NCBI GenBank assembly: GCA_025934485.1 | Contig: JAICXX010000027.1 | Location: forward strand, 1-51,291 | Length of the DNA: 51,291 nt | Direction of reading: 5' to 3' | Source of the DNA: Chitinophagaceae bacterium | Lineage (GTDB): Bacteria > Bacteroidota > Bacteroidia > Chitinophagales > Chitinophagaceae | Shown here: positions 17,187 through 25,691 of the stretch, piece by piece | Position numbering within the stretch: the stretch's first letter is position 1 | Layout of the letters: each line of letters starts with the position of its first letter | Translations under genes and position numbers: made by a program | The notes under the pieces: generated by a model | Told to the model about the DNA's origin: nothing | What the model saw: only the letters and a program-made list of their open reading frames with translations | Databases searched by the model: none

Positions 17187-17990
17187 CTAACGGCAATGTT
17201 CGCCTCCATCGACATGCAGGAGCGATCCGTTGATCCAGGCTGCTTCGTCCAGGCAAAGCAGGTATATGGCGTTAGCGATGTCTTCCACCTGTGTCATCCT
17301 GCCCAGCGGATTTCTCCGGGGCGTCAGATCGAGCAGCTGGTCGCTCGAAGGAATCCGTTTTAGCGATGGTGTGGCCGTTATACCGGCCTGTATCAAATTG
17401 GTCTTGAGCCCGTATTTACCCAGTTCCACGGCCATATAGGTCACCAGGCTTTCCAGCGAAGCCTTGGCGATCGATACGGCGGCATATCCATCCCAATATT
17501 TGTGGGCCCCTTCGCTCGTAAGCCCGATGATCCTCGCATCTGCACAAAACAACCCATTCACGAACAACGATCGTGCCCAATCGAGCAGGCTGGTGCCCAT
17601 GGCATACGCGGTGAACCGGATATCTTCGATGCCCAGCAACTCGGTAGCCTCCCCCGGCGCGGCCGCCAATGGTTTCAGGTTGCCTCGCGCAATGGAATGC
17701 AACAGCAGGCGAACCCTTTGTTTTCTCCCCTCGGCGGCTGCAAACTGCCGGACAAAGGCCTCGCGGGAATCCGCATCGAGGGCATTCACATTATGGGCTT
17801 CGATGGTCACACCCGCCGCAGCGGCTATGCCCTGCAATTTTTCTTTCAGGGCCTTTTCCCCGGCACTTGTTTCCCGATACAGCGCGGCGATATTCATGCC
17901 GTGCAGGGCAAGTTTTTCCACTGTCGCCAGACCGAATCCACTCGACCCGCCCAAGATGATTGCCCACCGATCAGAAAATTGTTTCTCCAT
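17187..17990 (-). CDS. SDR-family acyl-ACP reductase, FabI-like motif spacing
   Basis: A 267-residue NAD(P)H-dependent short-chain dehydrogenase. The cofactor motif GGSSGFG is at 14-20, and the C-terminal NGSLLHVDGGE is typical of the family. The catalytic pair is Tyr169 and Lys176, spaced Y-X6-K as in enoyl-ACP reductase FabI rather than Y-X3-K as in FabG, and a FabI-like HSIA block occurs at 98-101. It is therefore better described as an enoyl reductase-like SDR than as a ketoreductase, although activity cannot be proved by eye. It is the first gene of the left unit, divergent from the DarA/DarB unit. Confidence 0.82.
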   Translation of the reverse strand: MEKQFSDRWAIILGGSSGFGLATVEKLALHGMNIAALYRETSAGEKALKEKLQGIAAAAGVTIEAHNVNALDADSREAFVRQFAAAEGRKQRVRLLLHSIARGNLKPLAAAPGEATELLGIEDIRFTAYAMGTSLLDWARSLFVNGLFCADARIIGLTSEGAHKYWDGYAAVSIAKASLESLVTYMAVELGKYGLKTNLIQAGITATPSLKRIPSSDQLLDLTPRRNPLGRMTQVEDIANAIYLLCLDEAAWINGSLLHVDGGEHCR

Positions 17991-18037
17991 TCGAAAAATC
18001 CGCTAGGCGGTAAAATTAGGGAAAGAAGCCCTTTCTA

Positions 18038-18068
18038 TTGCCCAAAAAATCATTATTCTTTATATTTG
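18038..18068 (+). promoter_or_regulatory. Bacteroidota-type promoter for the central pigment unit
   Basis: TTG at 18038-18040 and TATATTTG at 18061-18068 (matches TAnnTTTG) with a 20-base spacer, 28 bases upstream of the first plus-strand gene. The position in the 106-base divergent gap and the spacing fit the known sigma-ABfr promoter pattern. Confidence 0.6.
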
Positions 18069-18096
18069 TCGCCCGCCCCAAAGGCGCACCCAGGTT

Positions 18097-18606
18097 ATGA
18101 AGATCGGATTCCTATTTATTTCCCTCGCCTTTATTTTCAAACCTGGCCCCATCTTCAAAGCTGGAAAAATGCCGGGAGCACAGCAAATCTTCGACAAAAG
18201 CGGTTATTATCACGTGATAGCCTCCGGGGACCTGGCGGCGATCGACTCTGAACTGGTAGTCCTCAACCACGCTTCGACAAGGGAAAAAGAAGCCTATGAA
18301 GGCGCGTTGCAGATGAAAAAGGCGGGTTTGCTTCGCCGGCCGAAAGAAAAGCTCGCTATTTTCCGTTCCGGCGCAACGAAACTGGAGACGGCAATGGCCG
18401 CGGACAGCAGCAACGGCGAATATCATTTCCTTCGGCTGATCATCCAGGAACATGCGCCCGCCATCGTTCATTATCATAACGACGAGGAAAAGGACAGTGC
18501 GTTTATCTACCGGGTTTTCAAAACACTGCCGCCGGTGGTACAGAAAGCTATCAGGGATTATTGCCCACATTCCAAACGATTACATGCAAAAGATCTGAAT
18601 GGGTAA
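18097..18606 (+). CDS. Small exported protein of the pigment cluster, function unknown
   Basis: A 169-residue protein beginning with a short hydrophobic segment (IGFLFISLAFIFKPG), probably a signal or anchor. The remainder is soluble and helix-rich (REKEAYEGALQMKKAGLL; KLETAMAADSSNGEYHFLRL) and includes a His-rich EHAPAIVHYHNDEEKD stretch at about 126-141. No known domain is recognised. It is the first gene of the central unit and overlaps darA by 8 bases, so its product is likely made together with DarA and probably serves the pigment pathway or its envelope placement (inference). Confidence 0.7.
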   Translation: MKIGFLFISLAFIFKPGPIFKAGKMPGAQQIFDKSGYYHVIASGDLAAIDSELVVLNHASTREKEAYEGALQMKKAGLLRRPKEKLAIFRSGATKLETAMAADSSNGEYHFLRLIIQEHAPAIVHYHNDEEKDSAFIYRVFKTLPPVVQKAIRDYCPHSKRLHAKDLNG

Positions 18607-19492
18607 AAAAATACTGGTCATTTATTACTCCCAGAGCGGCCAATTGGCGGAGATCGTCGACACCTTTACGTCACCGCTGGAAACGGCCGGACACGAAGTG
18701 GAAAAGGTCAGGATCGAAACGGACCCTGCCTACGGATTCCCCTGGACGCCACAACGGTTCTATGCCGTGATGCCGGATTGCGTACTGGGTGTCCCGGTTG
18801 CCTTGAAGCCTTTCGGGCTCCGGCATGCTTCGTATGATCTGATCATTCTTGGCTATCAGGCCTGGTTCCTCTGGCCCAGCATTCCCGTGAACAGTCTGCT
18901 GCATCATCCGGCGTTACTCGCTGTCCTTCGCGGGGCGCCCGTGATCACGATCACCGGTGCGAGGAACATGTGGGTGAATGCCTTTACAGAAGTGCGAAAA
19001 ATGCTTGCACAGGCTGGCGCGAATTTGGTAGGTAATATTGCATTGGTGGACCGGCATTTGAACCATATCAGCTACGTGACGATCTTTCACTGGCTCCTCG
19101 GCGGTAAAAAAAGCCGGTATCTTGGTTTCTTTCCCTATCCGGGTGTATCGGCCGCCGACATCGAACATACCCGGGTATTTGGGGAGATCGTCGTGGAGCA
19201 TCTCGACAATTTCTCCGCTCTCCAGCAAGCCTTGATGGAAGCAGGCGCGGTAGATCTGAAGTATTCGTTATTGCTGCTGGAAACCAAAGCCGTACCTACC
19301 TATATTATCTGGGCGAGGTTCATCGTGAAACGGAAAAAAAGGAAGGACTGGCTGGCCGGATTCAAATATTATCTGCTATTTTCACTCTTTGTTGCAGCAC
19401 CCGTGATCCTTATCCTGGACAGCATTTTTATACGCCCGTTCTCAAAGAAGCGTATACTTGTGAAGAAACAACATTATTTAGCGTTGAATTAA
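18599..19492 (+). CDS. darA: DarA-like dialkylresorcinol-forming enzyme
   Basis: DarA aromatises the cyclohexanedione made by DarB to a 2,5-dialkylresorcinol (known for the family). The 297-residue protein begins with a flavodoxin-type phosphate-binding motif (KILVIYYSQSGQL, residues 4-16) and continues with a YDLIILGYQAWFLWPSIPV block. The last 70 residues include a hydrophobic segment (about 262-280, YLLFSLFVAAPVILILD) flanked by basic residues, suggesting membrane association where the lipophilic substrate resides. It lies immediately upstream of darB, the usual pairing. I am fairly sure of the family. Confidence 0.88.
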   Translation: MGKKILVIYYSQSGQLAEIVDTFTSPLETAGHEVEKVRIETDPAYGFPWTPQRFYAVMPDCVLGVPVALKPFGLRHASYDLIILGYQAWFLWPSIPVNSLLHHPALLAVLRGAPVITITGARNMWVNAFTEVRKMLAQAGANLVGNIALVDRHLNHISYVTIFHWLLGGKKSRYLGFFPYPGVSAADIEHTRVFGEIVVEHLDNFSALQQALMEAGAVDLKYSLLLLETKAVPTYIIWARFIVKRKKRKDWLAGFKYYLLFSLFVAAPVILILDSIFIRPFSKKRILVKKQHYLALN

Positions 19493-19502
19493 TCGAACCC
19501 AT

Positions 19503-20651
19503 ATGTCACTCCGTCCAGTCTATATCACTAAAACTTCGATGTATCTCCCTAATGATCCCGTCTCTATCGACGAGATGGAAGACTATCTGGGCTACATCAA
19601 CGGCAAGCCTTCCAAGTCGAGAAAGATCGTGCTGCGCAACAACGGCATCCAGACCAGGTACTATGCGCTTGACAAGCAACAGAAGGCCACGCATACCAAT
19701 GCGGAGATGACGGCGCTTGCCGTAAAGAAATTGTTCGAACAGGACCCTGAGGAATTGAAAACCATCGACCTGCTGTCCTGTGGCACTTCGAGCCCCGATC
19801 AAATGATGCCGAGCCATGCCGTGATGACCCATGGCTGGCTGCCCGAGGCGGAGTCGATCGAGGTCGTCTCGCCGTCAGGCGTTTGCTGTGCCGGTATGCA
19901 TGCCCTGAAATACGCCTATATGGCCGTGAGATCGGGCGAGGCGCACAAAGCCGTAGCAACAGGCTCCGAACGGTTCTCTGCATCGCTGGTCGCCAATGTC
20001 TTCGAGGAGGAGGCGCATAAACTCGTGGAGCTGGACAAGAATCCCTTTATCAGCTTCGATAAAGAGTTCCTGCGCTGGATGCTCTCCGATGGAGCATCCG
20101 CTTTTTTATTGACGGATGAACCCAATCCGGACGGCCTCAGCTTACGGATCGATTGGATCGAAGGCGCCTCCTATGCCAATAAGATGGAGACCTGTATGTA
20201 TATGGCGTGCGACAAACAGCCCGATGGCACCGTTAAAAGCTATCTGGAATTTTCGCCCGAAGAGATCATCGAGAAAAGCATCTTCAGCATCAAGCAGGAT
20301 ATCTCGCTTTTGCGCGACAATATCGTGCCCCTGGGCGCCAAAAGGATCAAAGAGATCTTCGACCGTAAGGGTCTGACGTCCGATGATATCGACTACTTCC
20401 TGCCGCATATGTCGAGTGAGTTCTTCAAGAGCAAGATCTTCGAACAGATCGCCTACTACGGTGCCACCATCCCCTATGAAAAGTGGTTCGTGAATCTTAC
20501 AACCCTGGGGAATGTGGGCGCCGGCAGCGTCTACCTGATGGTCACCGAGCTGTTCCATAGCGGGAAACTGAAGAAAGGCGACCGCATCTTGTGTCTGGTT
20601 CCCGAAAGTTCGCGGTTCTCCTATATGTTTGCGATGCTAACCGCGTGTTAA
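19503..20651 (+). CDS. darB: StlD/DarB-family ketosynthase (KAS III-like)
   Basis: DarB joins two beta-ketoacyl thioesters to form a 2,5-dialkyl-cyclohexane-1,3-dione, the precursor of the resorcinol head (known for the family). The 382-residue protein has the family N-terminus (LPNDPVSIDEMEDYLG, then KIVLRNNGIQTRYYALD) and a complete KAS III triad: Cys129 in GVCCAGMHAL, His302 in YFLPHMSSEFF and Asn337 in LTTLGNVGAGS. It starts 10 bases after darA. Substrate acyl lengths cannot be read from the sequence. Confidence 0.88.
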   Translation: MSLRPVYITKTSMYLPNDPVSIDEMEDYLGYINGKPSKSRKIVLRNNGIQTRYYALDKQQKATHTNAEMTALAVKKLFEQDPEELKTIDLLSCGTSSPDQMMPSHAVMTHGWLPEAESIEVVSPSGVCCAGMHALKYAYMAVRSGEAHKAVATGSERFSASLVANVFEEEAHKLVELDKNPFISFDKEFLRWMLSDGASAFLLTDEPNPDGLSLRIDWIEGASYANKMETCMYMACDKQPDGTVKSYLEFSPEEIIEKSIFSIKQDISLLRDNIVPLGAKRIKEIFDRKGLTSDDIDYFLPHMSSEFFKSKIFEQIAYYGATIPYEKWFVNLTTLGNVGAGSVYLMVTELFHSGKLKKGDRILCLVPESSRFSYMFAMLTAC

Positions 20652-20662
20652 TCTCGTCGACG

Positions 20663-21064
20663 ATGAAAAAAGAAGATATTCCACAGGATACGGGCGCTTT
20701 TGGCAAGATCACCAAAGAGGTATGTTATGCCACGGATGCCGAAGGCCGCTATACCACAGAGCTTAGCAAAGGCTGGGACGTGAAGAATAGTGCCAATGAT
20801 GCCGCCTGGCAGGATATCGGGGAACGTCAGAAGACAGCAATGGCGCGGGTGCTAAATAAAGAAGCCAGCCCGATATTGTATTTTATGGAGCTGAAACTTA
20901 TGGACATCAAGGTACTCGCCGGCTATACGGGTTTCTGGGCCTGGCAGGTCCGGCGGCATATGCGCCCCGACGTTTTTAAGAACCTTTCCGACCGCCGGCT
21001 GCGTCGCTACGCAGAAGTCTTTGAGGTCCGGGTCGAAGATTTGAAAAACATGATCCCGCAATGA
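20663..21064 (+). CDS. Small HTH-like protein of the pigment cluster
   Basis: A 133-residue protein without export signal. The start is ATG 20663, 11 bases after darB; the longer frame only overlaps darB. The N-terminal half has no motif I recognise. The C-terminal 55 residues (about 80-133) resemble a Cro/XRE helix-turn-helix: IKVLAGYTGFWAWQVRRHM followed by DRRLRRYAEVFEVRVEDL, the typical last helices of such domains. It may be a cluster regulator or may use the fold for protein contacts. Its stop overlaps the start of the next gene by 4 bases. Confidence 0.7.
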   Translation: MKKEDIPQDTGAFGKITKEVCYATDAEGRYTTELSKGWDVKNSANDAAWQDIGERQKTAMARVLNKEASPILYFMELKLMDIKVLAGYTGFWAWQVRRHMRPDVFKNLSDRRLRRYAEVFEVRVEDLKNMIPQ

Positions 21065-22077
21065 AGCTTCCTTTCGAACATATCCAGGCTGCCCATTGTG
21101 AGAATGGCGTTACTACCGGTTTACTGCATACCATCGGCATCGACCGCATCACGGAGCCGCTGGCCTTTGGCATCGGCTCGGGCCTGTTCTTCACCTATAT
21201 CCCCTTATTAAAGGTCAACAATGGCCCGGCCTTCGCCTTCAGGACGATGCCGGGTCTTATCTTCAAACGTACCTGTACGGCGCTCAATGTTCCGGTACAC
21301 CGCGAAAAGTTCCGGTCGAGGGAGAAAGCCCGCCAGGTGCTGGATGCCTGTCTGGACGTTGGACACGTGGTGGGGTGCCAGGTGGGGGTATTCTATTTGC
21401 CTTATTTCCCTAAAGAATACCGGTTTCATTTTAACGCACATAATATAATCGTATACGGTCGCGAAGACGACCGCTATCTCATCAGCGACCCGGTAATGGA
21501 GATGACGACGAGTCTGAGCGCCTATGAGTTGGAACGGGTGCGTTTCGCCCGGGGAGTGCTGGCGCCGCGGGGACAGCTGTATTATCCCAAGATAGGGAGA
21601 CCCGTCACCGACGAGCAGATCGCGCGGGGCATTAAGAAAGGCGTCATTCGGAATATCCGGGACATGCTGCATATTCCCGGGCCCTTTACCGGTGTCAGCG
21701 GCATCCGGTATACCGGGAAGAAAATAAAACGGTGGCGCGACAAGCTGGGCCCGAAACAGGCCGGGCTTTATCTGGCGCAGCTCGTACGGATGCAGGAAGA
21801 GATCGGCACCGGCGGGGGTGGATTCCGGTATATCTATGCGGCCTTTCTGCAACAGGCACAGGCTTTTCATCCGGATGAGGCGCTGTCCCGCATTTCGGAT
21901 ACCTTTACGCGGTCGGGCGATCTCTGGCGCGACGCCGCAGTACAGGCTGCCGGCATCTATAAAGGCCGCATCGGCAGCCAGGAAGACTTCAACCGGATGG
22001 GCGACTACCTCCTCGAGATAGCAGCGCTGGAGAAACAGGCTTTCCAGGCATTGTCTAAAATTAATTGGCGCCCATGA
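21061..22077 (+). CDS. BtrH-like (BtrH N-terminal/DUF4872) putative acyltransferase
   Basis: A 338-residue protein whose first 180 or so residues match the BtrH N-terminal, papain-like/C39-like fold. A nucleophile-type cysteine is at 13 in QAAHCENGVTTGLL, a histidine at 127 in FNAHNIIVYG and an aspartate at 143 in YLISDP. The C-terminal half (about 190-338) fits the DUF4872 helical partner domain. BtrH transfers an acyl group from an ACP-type carrier in butirosin synthesis (known). Here, between DarB and an ACP, it could move an acyl group from ACP to an acceptor such as the resorcinol (inference). ATGA overlaps on both sides tie it to its neighbours. Confidence 0.8.
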   Translation: MKLPFEHIQAAHCENGVTTGLLHTIGIDRITEPLAFGIGSGLFFTYIPLLKVNNGPAFAFRTMPGLIFKRTCTALNVPVHREKFRSREKARQVLDACLDVGHVVGCQVGVFYLPYFPKEYRFHFNAHNIIVYGREDDRYLISDPVMEMTTSLSAYELERVRFARGVLAPRGQLYYPKIGRPVTDEQIARGIKKGVIRNIRDMLHIPGPFTGVSGIRYTGKKIKRWRDKLGPKQAGLYLAQLVRMQEEIGTGGGGFRYIYAAFLQQAQAFHPDEALSRISDTFTRSGDLWRDAAVQAAGIYKGRIGSQEDFNRMGDYLLEIAALEKQAFQALSKINWRP

Positions 22078-22862
22078 ACCCACCGCCACCTGGAACGACT
22101 CAGCCGCCGGCACCCGAGCCGGCCCTCCGGATCAGCGATCTTTCCTTTGGCTATCCGGGGCAACCACCGATCTTTGCGGATTTTGCCCTCGAGGTGCCGG
22201 AAGACAGCCGGTTTGGATTATTCGGTCCTAACGGTGCGGGGAAGACGACGTTGATGCAACTGATCACGGGTCTGCTCACTCCTTCCCGGGGCGATATCCG
22301 AATCTTCGGGCAGCCTGTGGTCCGGGGCGAGCGGCGCGTCAATAAGCTTTTTGGATTCGTTCCCCAGGATCTTTCGTTCTATGAAGAACTGAGTCCTGTG
22401 GAGAACCTGGCTTTTTTTGGCGCCTGGTCGGGATTGGACCGGGCTACCATCCGGCGGCGAACCGATGAGCTGCTGGCGATCCTCGGGCTGGCGGATGTCC
22501 GCGATAAAAAAGTCGCGCAGTTTTCCGGTGGCATGAAACGCCGGGTCAACCTGGCCATCGGCGTCATCCACCGGCCGCGGCTTCTATTCCTCGACGAACC
22601 CACCGTGGGTGTGGATGTGCAGACGCGCGCGGCCATCATCCGCTATCTTAAGGAGCTGAACAGCGAAGGGATGACCCTGATCTATACCTCGCACCAGCTC
22701 GGCGAGGCAGAGAGTCTTTGCGACCGCGTCGCGCTTATCGATCAGGGCCGGATCGTAGCACAGGACGCGCTGGATGCGCTGCTTGCCGCTCACCTGTCCA
22801 GCGGACTCGAAGGATTATTCTTACAATTGACAGGAAAAGCCTACCGGGATATCGATGTTTAA
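22074..22862 (+). CDS. ABC transporter ATP-binding protein
   Basis: A 262-residue ABC-2-type ATPase energising the permease encoded next. Walker A is FGPNGAGKTT (about residues 54-63), the signature is FSGGMKRRVNLAIG (about 149-162) and Walker B is LLFLDEPTVGVD (about 170-181), with a switch histidine in YTSHQLGEAE. The ATG at 22074 overlaps the stop of the BtrH-like gene; an alternative TTG three codons earlier is less likely. The first 17 residues are Pro-rich (NPPPPGTTQPPAPEP), an unusual extension. Likely function is export of the pigment or an intermediate across the inner membrane. Confidence 0.93.
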   Translation: MNPPPPGTTQPPAPEPALRISDLSFGYPGQPPIFADFALEVPEDSRFGLFGPNGAGKTTLMQLITGLLTPSRGDIRIFGQPVVRGERRVNKLFGFVPQDLSFYEELSPVENLAFFGAWSGLDRATIRRRTDELLAILGLADVRDKKVAQFSGGMKRRVNLAIGVIHRPRLLFLDEPTVGVDVQTRAAIIRYLKELNSEGMTLIYTSHQLGEAESLCDRVALIDQGRIVAQDALDALLAAHLSSGLEGLFLQLTGKAYRDIDV

Positions 22863-24165
22863 ACTCTCGGCCACCATATCGAAAGATGTCAGGGTACTCC
22901 TGCGCGACAGGATCGGGTTGATCTTTATGTTCGGCATGCCGATCCTGCTGGTATTGATCGTCACGAGTATCCAGAACAGCACCTTCGAACTGGTGGGTAA
23001 GAACAAAGTTTCCCTGCTGATCTGTAACCGCGACACCGGAGTAGCCAGCCGCGAGTTCATACGCGCCGTCGATACCATCGGTTTTTTTCAACTGATGCCG
23101 GTCCCGGCCGGGGCAGCGGGGTCCTCGTTGTCCGGTGCGGCCGCAGCGGATCTGATCCACGAGCGAATCCGGCACAAAGACGCCTTCCTGGGTCTCGTGA
23201 TCCCCGCAGATTTTTCGGCACGCATCGCGGCCAGGGCCAAAAGCGTCACAGGGAAGGTACAAGCCAGCTTCGGGCTCGATAGTACGGTGAATGCGCCCGA
23301 TTCCCAGGATAGTTTACCAGTTTCCTTATATTATGACCCCGTCCTCCAGGAGTCCTTCCGCCGAAGCGCCGAAGGCGCGCTGTACAGCGCCTTGCAATTG
23401 GTCGAGAGTAAACAGATCCTGCGGACCCTTTATTATGCATTGAACGAAAAAGCGCTGCCCGACTCGCTCGAGCGACAACTGCTTAACAACCGGACCCGCA
23501 TCGACGAGCTGCCCGCGGTTTCACGAAAGGACAACCGCGATCTGCCCAATGCCACGCAGCACAATATCCCGTCGTGGACCATCTTCGCCATGTTCTTTGT
23601 CGTCCTGTCACTGGGCAGCGGCATCGTGCGCGAAAAACGCAATGGCAGCTTTATCCGGCTGAAGACCCTGCCCACCTCCTATGCCGTCGCCATTTTCTCC
23701 AAACAGCTCACTTATCTGGTAGTGACGCTGTCCCAGGCCGTGGTCATCTTTGCGCTTGGAGCCTGGCTATTTCCGGTGATCGGCCTGCCACCCCTTCATT
23801 TTCCCGGGGACTGGGCCGCCTTGATCGTTGTGACACTTTTGTGCGGCTGGTGTGCCGTGAGCTACGCGATCTGTATCGGCGTGTTCGCGCAAACCGAAGA
23901 ACAGGCCAATGGTTTTGGCGCGGTGTCCATCGTCATCCTGGCGGCGGTTGGCGGGTTGATGGTTCCAAGTTTTGCGATGCCCGGCTCGTTCCATCTGGCG
24001 ATGTCGCTCTCCCCCCTGCATTGGTGTCTGGAAGCCTACTACGGGCTTTTCCTCGAAGGTGGTAGTTTAAAAGATGTTTGGGCAAATATCCTATCTTTAT
24101 TCCTTATTATTGCTGCTCTGCAGGGCTTGAGCTTTTGGGGGCTGAAAAGAAAAAATTTGATTTGA
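22855..24165 (+). CDS. ABC-2 type transporter permease
   Basis: A 436-residue permease with the YhiH/DrrB-like layout: one N-terminal membrane helix (about residues 20-40), a large extracytoplasmic domain (about 45-225), then five or six helices (about 235-435) with the conserved LGSGIVREKRNGSFIRLKTLP coupling region shared by this family. It pairs with the preceding ATPase, whose end it overlaps by 8 bases. Exporters of this type move lipids, drugs or pigments; the location within the polyketide genes suggests the aryl polyene product or a precursor (inference). Confidence 0.92.
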   Translation: MFKLSATISKDVRVLLRDRIGLIFMFGMPILLVLIVTSIQNSTFELVGKNKVSLLICNRDTGVASREFIRAVDTIGFFQLMPVPAGAAGSSLSGAAAADLIHERIRHKDAFLGLVIPADFSARIAARAKSVTGKVQASFGLDSTVNAPDSQDSLPVSLYYDPVLQESFRRSAEGALYSALQLVESKQILRTLYYALNEKALPDSLERQLLNNRTRIDELPAVSRKDNRDLPNATQHNIPSWTIFAMFFVVLSLGSGIVREKRNGSFIRLKTLPTSYAVAIFSKQLTYLVVTLSQAVVIFALGAWLFPVIGLPPLHFPGDWAALIVVTLLCGWCAVSYAICIGVFAQTEEQANGFGAVSIVILAAVGGLMVPSFAMPGSFHLAMSLSPLHWCLEAYYGLFLEGGSLKDVWANILSLFLIIAALQGLSFWGLKRKNLI

Positions 24166-24167
24166 AC

Positions 24168-24431
24168 ATGGAAACTGCACAACTTAAAGAACGACTAAAA
24201 GCACAGATCATAGAATTCCTGAACCTTTCCTCCACCACGCCTGCAGACATCGCAGATGACCAGCCGTTATTCGGCGAAGGGTTGGGGCTGGACTCCATAG
24301 ATTCCCTTGAACTCATCGTCCTGCTGAACAGGGAATATGGGATCGTCATCAAAGATCCCAAAGAGGGACGTAAGGTACTTGTCGACGTCAATACCATGGT
24401 CGATTATATCACGCAGCACAGAACGAAATAA
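24168..24431 (+). CDS. Acyl carrier protein (cluster ACP 2)
   Basis: An 87-residue carrier protein starting at ATG 24168, two bases after the permease stop; the longer upstream frame overlaps the permease and is rejected. The attachment serine is Ser43 in GLGLDSIDSLELIVLLN, the canonical Asp-Ser-Ile form, unlike the Asn-Ser-Ser of ACP 1. It lies directly before a ketosynthase/CLF pair, so it probably carries the chain elongated by them. Confidence 0.9.
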   Translation: METAQLKERLKAQIIEFLNLSSTTPADIADDQPLFGEGLGLDSIDSLELIVLLNREYGIVIKDPKEGRKVLVDVNTMVDYITQHRTK

Positions 24432-24435
24432 CTCA

Positions 24436-25689
24436 GTGGCCAGCAGAGTCTTCGTGACAGGTATGGGCGTCATCAGCGCTATAGGAGACAGCTTAGCGGC
24501 CAACCGGAAGGCGCTTGTCCGCAAGGAAAGCGGTATCGGGTATTCAGGACCGGCCAATTCCCGTTACGTCGGAGTCATCCCGTTTGGCAGCGTCACCTTT
24601 TCGAACGCGGAGCTCATGGAGCACACGGGCATCTACGACGCGGGAGTCTCCCGTACGACGCTGCTGGCGGCGCATGCCTTCCGGCAAGCCATCCAGGATG
24701 CCGGTCTCCTGCTATCCGAAGCCACATCGGGCGGTGCTGCATCTGGCTGCACTACGCTGCTGACTGCCACCGATACGGCGCTCATCGGAGCAACCACCGT
24801 CGGCGGCATGTGTCTCACCGACGAACTTTACCGGGATACCAATGGCGGGGCGCAGGGTTCCGGTTATCTGGCGTCATACGACGGTGCATCGGTGCAGCAG
24901 TATCTGCAAAACCGTTATGGCCTCAGCGGACTGGTGACGACTATCAATACGGCCTGCTCGTCTTCGGCCAATGCCATCCAGTATGGCGGCCGGCTGATCC
25001 GCAATGGACTGGTACGGCGAGCCATCGTCGGTGGCGTCGACAGTCTGGCCAAATACACCATCAATGGGTTCAATGCCTTGCAGATCCTGGCTCCCGCAGC
25101 CTGCAAACCCTTCGACGAACACCGGCAGGGGCTGAACCTGGGTGAAGGTGCGGGATTCCTGGTGCTGGAGCGCGAGGAAGATCTCGCGGGGAAAAAAGTC
25201 TATGCCGAACTGCGGGGCTCTTGCAATGTCAATGATGCGTATCATGCTTCGTCGCTTTCACCCGACGGGGAAGGCCCCTTTCTTGCGATGCAGGGGGCTT
25301 TGCGCTCGGCGGGGCTGGACGCTTCCGCGATCGGCTATATCAATGCCCATGGTACCGGAACGGAGAACAACGATGCCTCGGAAAGCCAGGCCATGATCCG
25401 CATCTTCGGTACACCGCCGGCTTTTGCCTCGACAAAGTCAAGCACCGGCCATACCCTGGGCGCATCGGGCGCGATCGAGGCCATCTACAGTATCCTCGAC
25501 CTCTTTTATCAGGAAGCCTATCCCAGCGTGAACTTTTCGACGCCGATACCGGAAACCGGGTTGCGCCCCCTCACGGAATTCAAGCCGATGAAGCTGGAAC
25601 ATGTGTTATCCAACTCCTTCGGATTTGGCGGGAACTGTACGTCGCTGGTATTTTCAGTCGCCCCGGCCCGCCTGGCCAAAGTCATTTGA
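24436..25689 (+). CDS. Beta-ketoacyl synthase, FabF-like (cluster KS 2)
   Basis: A 417-residue elongating ketosynthase. I place the start at GTG 24436 (read SVASRVFVTGMGVI), five bases after the ACP stop, since the longer frame overlaps ACP 2. The triad is complete: Cys174 in INTACSSSANA, His305 in INAHGTGTENND and His339 in SSTGHTLGASG. Many blocks are shared with KS 3 at 28149 (NGFN, CKPFD, GLNLGEGAG), so the two are paralogues. It overlaps or abuts the CLF-like gene that follows, as in KS/CLF pairs of aryl polyene and type II polyketide systems. Confidence 0.93.
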   Translation: MASRVFVTGMGVISAIGDSLAANRKALVRKESGIGYSGPANSRYVGVIPFGSVTFSNAELMEHTGIYDAGVSRTTLLAAHAFRQAIQDAGLLLSEATSGGAASGCTTLLTATDTALIGATTVGGMCLTDELYRDTNGGAQGSGYLASYDGASVQQYLQNRYGLSGLVTTINTACSSSANAIQYGGRLIRNGLVRRAIVGGVDSLAKYTINGFNALQILAPAACKPFDEHRQGLNLGEGAGFLVLEREEDLAGKKVYAELRGSCNVNDAYHASSLSPDGEGPFLAMQGALRSAGLDASAIGYINAHGTGTENNDASESQAMIRIFGTPPAFASTKSSTGHTLGASGAIEAIYSILDLFYQEAYPSVNFSTPIPETGLRPLTEFKPMKLEHVLSNSFGFGGNCTSLVFSVAPARLAKVI

Positions 25690-25691
25690 AC

